Source: Homarus americanus
Taxonomy: Eukaryota; Arthropoda; Malacostraca; Decapoda; Nephropidae
Reading direction: 5' to 3'
Assembly: GCF_018991925.1 (NCBI RefSeq)
Contig: NW_024737068.1
Location: forward strand, 2,479,658-2,543,657
DNA length: 64,000 bases
Below, one piece after another: positions 60,532 to 64,000 of this stretch (its first letter is position 1; the number at the start of each line of letters is the position of its first letter). Below the pieces are notes generated by a model that was not told the origin of the DNA, searched no databases, and saw only the letters and a list, made by a program, of their open reading frames with translations. The position numbers and the translations under genes are program-made.

Positions 60532-61462
60532 TTAAGGGAAGAGTTTGTGGAACGTATTGAAAAGCTAGAGGGAAAAGTCCGTGGAGAATATCAGCAACGT
60601 ATTAAACAGTTAGAGGAAGAATATCAGGAACGAATGGAACAGTTAGAGGGGAAGATCACTGGGGAATGTCAGGCATGGGCGAACCAAATCCAGGGGGAGT
60701 ATGGAGTATATGCACACTTAAGTATTGCAACAATTAAGGGAGGAGTATCAGATCCAAGTGGAAAAGTCAGGGGAGGAACATCAACAACACCTAGCTCAGT
60801 TGGGGGATGCACTAGATAGGGTAGAGGCCCGGTATCAAATACAGCATGATGAGACAATATGTGAGATTAGGAGGCACAATACTAGAGTGGGAATTAGTCT
60901 CGGGCCCGGGTTGACCATGTCTAAGTTCGACGGTAGGACAGGAGTAGAGGTAGGGAAGTGGCTAAGAGAGGTTGACCGAACCCTCTAGCTGCTAGACGGA
61001 GACGAAGCCGGTCGAATCCAATTCATAATAAAGCATCTTGCGGGGCCTGCGGCAGATCGTGTATACAATGCATGTAGAGACTGGGAAGCCGTTGACGAAT
61101 TAACTAGTTATTTGAAGCAGCAATACGGCGAGCAGACGGCCACGTACGACGCCATTCAGAAGGTTATAAATCGGAAACAACGGAGCAACGAAACGCACCT
61201 TGAATATTATGATGCTATGCTCGATTTACACGACGAATTGAACCACCATGGGCATAAATATGATAAGGTCCTGTTGGGAGATGCGATCACTCCGGGACTC
61301 AAGGAGGAAAGAAGCCGTATGTGGTTATCGTAGGAGATCCAGAAGCATCCTCACCGCAGTCTAGATGAGTGGATCACGGGGCTGAGAGAGGCGGAACACA
61401 AACAAGAGTCCTTGAGAGAGGAAGCGCTGACCAAGGGAAGAGAAAACGGTCCGCAGACTGGG
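60532..61462 (+). pseudogene. Gypsy-B Gag
   Basis: Begins with a coiled coil of repeated Q-L-x-E-E-Y-Q heptads (EKLEGKVRGEYQQRIKQLEE, then MQQLREEYQIQVEKSGEE after a frameshift near 60715). The capsid-like region follows (HDETICEIRRHNTRVG, FDGRTGVEVGKWLREVDRTL) with TAG stops at 60988 and 61331 and a frameshift near 61405. Continuous homology with the inverted copy at 58712-59333 starts at 60842. Confidence 0.85.
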
Positions 61463-61479
61463 GTCTAGATCCCCCCGAC

Positions 61480-61876
61480 GTGCTATGCGTGTAGACAGGA
61501 GGGCCACCGCAGTTTCAATTGCATGAACAGGTCCGGACCAGGAGAGAGCGCCCCAAGGGGATATGTGGCCAATAGCCAGTCTTGGACTGGAAGTAATAAT
61601 CAGAACTGGCGGTCGGAAAACGGCCACGGCCTGGCAGTCCCCTCCAACCGCTCCTGGCCCAATCAATAGATTCTGCTGGCGATGTTACGAACCAGGAGAG
61701 AGCGGACCCCTGATCAAGCGTGGTCCGCATGACAAATTTAATCTCGACAGAAGGTACCTTGAGGCTGAAAGCAGAGTATCACAAGGTTTCTTTGCTGGTA
61801 GTGGATCGTGAAATGTGGGGTTTAGCAGATACTGGGGCAGAAGTGCCGTTAATTGATGAAAACTTCTACCGTTAGG
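61480..61876 (+). pseudogene. Gypsy-B nucleocapsid zinc knuckle and protease
   Basis: CYACRQEGHRSFNC at 61481-61522 is a canonical C-x2-C-x4-H-x4-C knuckle. The protease motif GLADTGAEVPLIDENFYR has its Asp at 61828-61830 and is ended by a TAG at 61873. Stops and shifts lie between the two. Confidence 0.8.
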
Positions 61877-62613
61877 AGCAGGAGCCTGTAGGCGTGGTGT
61901 TGCAGCCCATTTGGATACGGGTAAAAGGGGCGTCGGGGTTTTCAGTGCCGTATGTGGGGTGTATTCGGGTCACTATGGTAGTATGTGGGGTGGAAGTTAC
62001 CGATGTGGGGCTGTTGGTTTGTCCAGGGATTGAGACCCAGGGTAAGGGGCAATCGCATGTCGGGTTGTTGGGGATGAATGTGCTGGGGGAGGTTGCGGAG
62101 ATCTGGCCGCACATGTATCACTTGTGCAGGGAAGCCAGGAGCACCGCTCAGTGGGAAAATTGCTTGCATGAAGTTAGGCAGTTATGTGCAATAGAGGCCA
62201 TCAGCCTGGGGTATTGTATGACAGAGAGGAAGAAAAGCCCAACCATTCCTCCCCGGAGTACTCGGTTGCTGTCAGTATGTGTTCCCTCATTAAGCCAGGT
62301 AGCTAACAAAGAAGTAGTGATTGAACCTCTAACAATGGAGCATGAAGGTTGGATGCCTGAGGGTGTGATAGTGTTGCCGACAGCTGTAAGAGTGGTGAGA
62401 GGCATGACCCAGGTGTTGGTGGCAAATCTGTCTAAAAGTCGTAGGAAATTGAGGGGCTATTGGCTGATTGGGAAGGTGGTTTCTGGGACGGAAGTCGAGG
62501 CAGCCACCAGTGAGGAGGTGTATGTGAGGACAGTTAAACCGGATACCCAACCGGAGGTTAAAGTGCACACAGAGAATATGAATGAGGAACAAAAGCGTGC
62601 AGTTAGGGTTTAA
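61876..62613 (+). pseudogene. Gypsy-B protease C terminus and RT linker
   Basis: 246 open codons following the protease TAG in the same frame: GASGFSVPYVGCIRVTMVV, HVGLLGMNVLGE (the late retropepsin helix region) and a variable linker (EPLTMEHEGWMPEGVIVLPT, VLVANLSKSRRKLRGYWLIG) that in gypsy polyproteins precedes RT. The frame ends at 62611 and RT starts one frame over at 62616. Confidence 0.75.
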
Positions 62614-62615
62614 TA

Positions 62616-63371
62616 GACGAGTTTAGCAATATTTTTGAAGGGGAGGGCCAGCCCATAGGAAAGGCTATTGGGGTTCAGCATGAGATCCCAGTGACAACAG
62701 ACAGGCCAGTTAGGGTGCCATACCGGAGGATCCCTCCAAACCAGGTACCAGAGGTGAAGCAGCACATTAGCCAGCTGCTAGATCAGGGAGTAATCCAGCA
62801 TAGTGAGAGTCCGTTCTTTGCCGCCATTGTAGTTGTGAGAAAAAAGGACGGGACGCTGAGATTGTACATTGACTATCGTAACTTAAATAAAGTCACGGCA
62901 CGCGATGCGTTTCCTCTGCCTAGGATAAATGAAACTCTAGAATCTCTGACAGGGGCCCAGTTTTTCTCAACTTTCGATCTGGCGGCTGGATATCACCAGA
63001 TAGAAGTAAGACCTTCAGACCGTCCGAAGACTGCCTTTAGCACAAGCTTTGGACACTTTGAGTACAGGCAAATACCTATGGGATTGTCAAATAGTCCGGG
63101 AACCTTTCAGAGATTAATGGAGCGGATTTTAGGGGATAAGATCTTCTCCTCGTTGCTTGTATACCTTGATGATGTGATGGTGTTTTCAAGTACAATAGAT
63201 CAGCATACAGTCAGATTGAGGGAATTGTTTTGCTGGATGAGGGAGAATAACCTAAGATTTAAACCTAAAAAGTGTGAAATAATGGCCTCCAAAGTAAGTT
63301 ATTTAGGATATCAGGTGTCAGCTGAAGGCATCACAGCTCATCCTGAGAAAATTAGGGTAGTAAAAGATTAG
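62616..63371 (+). pseudogene. Gypsy-B reverse transcriptase
   Basis: 252 codons. RVPYRRIPPNQVPEVKQHI, FFAAIVVVRKKDGTLRLYID, FFSTFDLAAGYHQIEVR (motif A Asp), MGLSNSPGTFQRLM and LLVYLDDVMVFSS (motif C YLDD) are intact, followed by the thumb (KPKKCEIMASKVSYLGYQVS). A TAG at 63369 then breaks the frame ahead of PQTVKDVRSFVGFASFYRKF, so RT and RNase H are separated. Confidence 0.9.
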
Positions 63372-63508
63372 CCAGTTCCTCAGACGGTGAAAGATGTGCG
63401 GTCTTTTGTAGGGTTCGCATCATTTTATAGGAAATTTTTAAAGGTTTTGCCCAAATAGCTGCCCCGCTGCATGCGTTGTTGCATGGGAAATTTAAGTATC
63501 GGATATAA

Positions 63509-64000
63509 AATGAGTGGGGAGAGGAACAACAACAGTCTTTTGAGAAACTGAAAGACAGGGTGACGCAGACACCGGTGTTGGCTTGCCCAGATTTCACTCA
63601 GGAGTTTATATTTGAGACAGATGCAAGTTTTAGTGGGCTAGGTGCGGTGCTTTCCCAGCGGAAGGACGGCAGGTTGCATCCTGTGTGCTATGCAAGTCGG
63701 GGCCTGAGGAAATCAGAACGTAACATGAACAACTATAGTTCTCGTAAGTTAGAGATGTTTGCACTCAAGTGGGCAGTAGTAGATAAATTCATGGATTATT
63801 TGGAGGGGAAACATATCACGGTCTATACAGATAACAACCCACTCAGTCACCGAGAGAAGGTTAAGCTAGGTGCCGTGGAAAGTAGGTGGAATGCGGATCT
63901 CGAGCAGTTCAACTTTACTATAGAGTACAAGCCGGGAAAAAACAACATTGTTGTGGATACTCTATCTAGAATCCCGACGGAACAGGAGGAAGATAGCGAA
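63509..64000 (+). pseudogene. Gypsy-B RNase H (partial at window edge)
   Basis: Open to the end of the window: ACPDFTQEFIFETDASFSGL (first Asp), SSRKLEMFALKWAVVDKFMD (Glu) and HITVYTDNNPLSH (Asp) are the catalytic segments, followed by LEQFNFTIEYKPGKNNIVVD. It is in a different frame from RT (shift near 63455) and preceded by a stop at 63506. The last catalytic Asp segment reads DTLSRIP. Integrase would follow outside the window. Confidence 0.87.

Larger units (their letters stand above)
60515..64000 (+). mobile_element. Ty3/gypsy LTR retrotransposon (Gypsy-B), internal region, runs off the window
   Basis: Order gag, zinc knuckle, protease, linker, reverse transcriptase, RNase H, as in Ty3/gypsy. 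No LTR is seen: the left side begins in gag sequence next to a CR1 fragment, and the right side is cut by the window. Several stops and shifts make it defective. It is a different family from Gypsy-A (different gag and RT, YLDD motif). Confidence 0.85.

Overview
The window reads as repeat-rich nuclear DNA from an arthropod, most likely a decapod crustacean. That identification is inference. It rests on long (TA)n, (TAA)n and (AGAC)n microsatellites, eukaryotic retroelements (CR1-like and I-like LINEs, Ty3/gypsy LTR elements, a Penelope-like element), DNA transposons and a Helitron relic. No operons, no bacterial signals, no rRNA gene and no convincing single-copy host gene were found. A 100-base assembly gap lies at 29371-29470.

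Layout. 1-10.3 kb: Penelope-like fragment, a 5'-truncated CR1-like LINE with an open 592-residue reverse transcriptase frame (minus strand), two inverted copies of an unclassified ~1.5 kb repeat, and pyrimidine-rich and TTG/CTG-rich tracts. 10.3-18.3 kb: a frameshifted gene of an uncharacterised multi-copy invertebrate family, a G-rich minisatellite, (GTCT/AGAC)n arrays carrying a solo LTR, a tRNA-Ala-derived SINE with a 12-base target duplication, and a 25-bp minisatellite with a long palindrome. 18.34-23.38 kb: a complete but disabled Ty3/gypsy element on the minus strand (LTRs, PBS, gag-protease, RT, partial RNase H, integrase, polypurine tract) sitting in that minisatellite. 23.4-26.2 kb: more minisatellite and (AGAC)n. 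26.4-29.4 kb: the 5' half of a CR1-like LINE (ORF1 with SGNH esterase, start of the endonuclease) interrupted by a CACTA-like transposon. 29.6-35.4 kb: pogo/Tigger-like MITE, deleted Helitron, a second 25-bp minisatellite, an inverted Penelope-terminal palindrome. 37.75-40.9 kb: a hAT-like DNA transposon with long inverted repeats and an uninterrupted 715-codon transposase frame, the best-preserved gene here. 41.2-47.2 kb: a nearly full-length I-like LINE (ORF1 with zinc knuckles and a triplicated 55-residue unit; ORF2 with endonuclease, RT and RNase H), mutated in ORF2. 47.2-53.7 kb: pyrimidine and purine tracts, (TAA)n arrays, a second CACTA-like copy and the 3' part of an RT element with a zinc knuckle and a putative restriction-like endonuclease. 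53.7-58.4 kb: anonymous sequence and a 2.7 kb 25-bp minisatellite. 58.4-64 kb: a hAT-type fragment, then two inverted copies of one gypsy gag flanking two CR1 fragments, the plus-strand copy running on through protease, RT and RNase H to the window edge.

The genes do not form a pathway. They are successive, often nested, mobile-element insertions, many of them placed inside or beside simple repeats. Product names are family-level assignments made by reading motifs in translation; no database search was possible.
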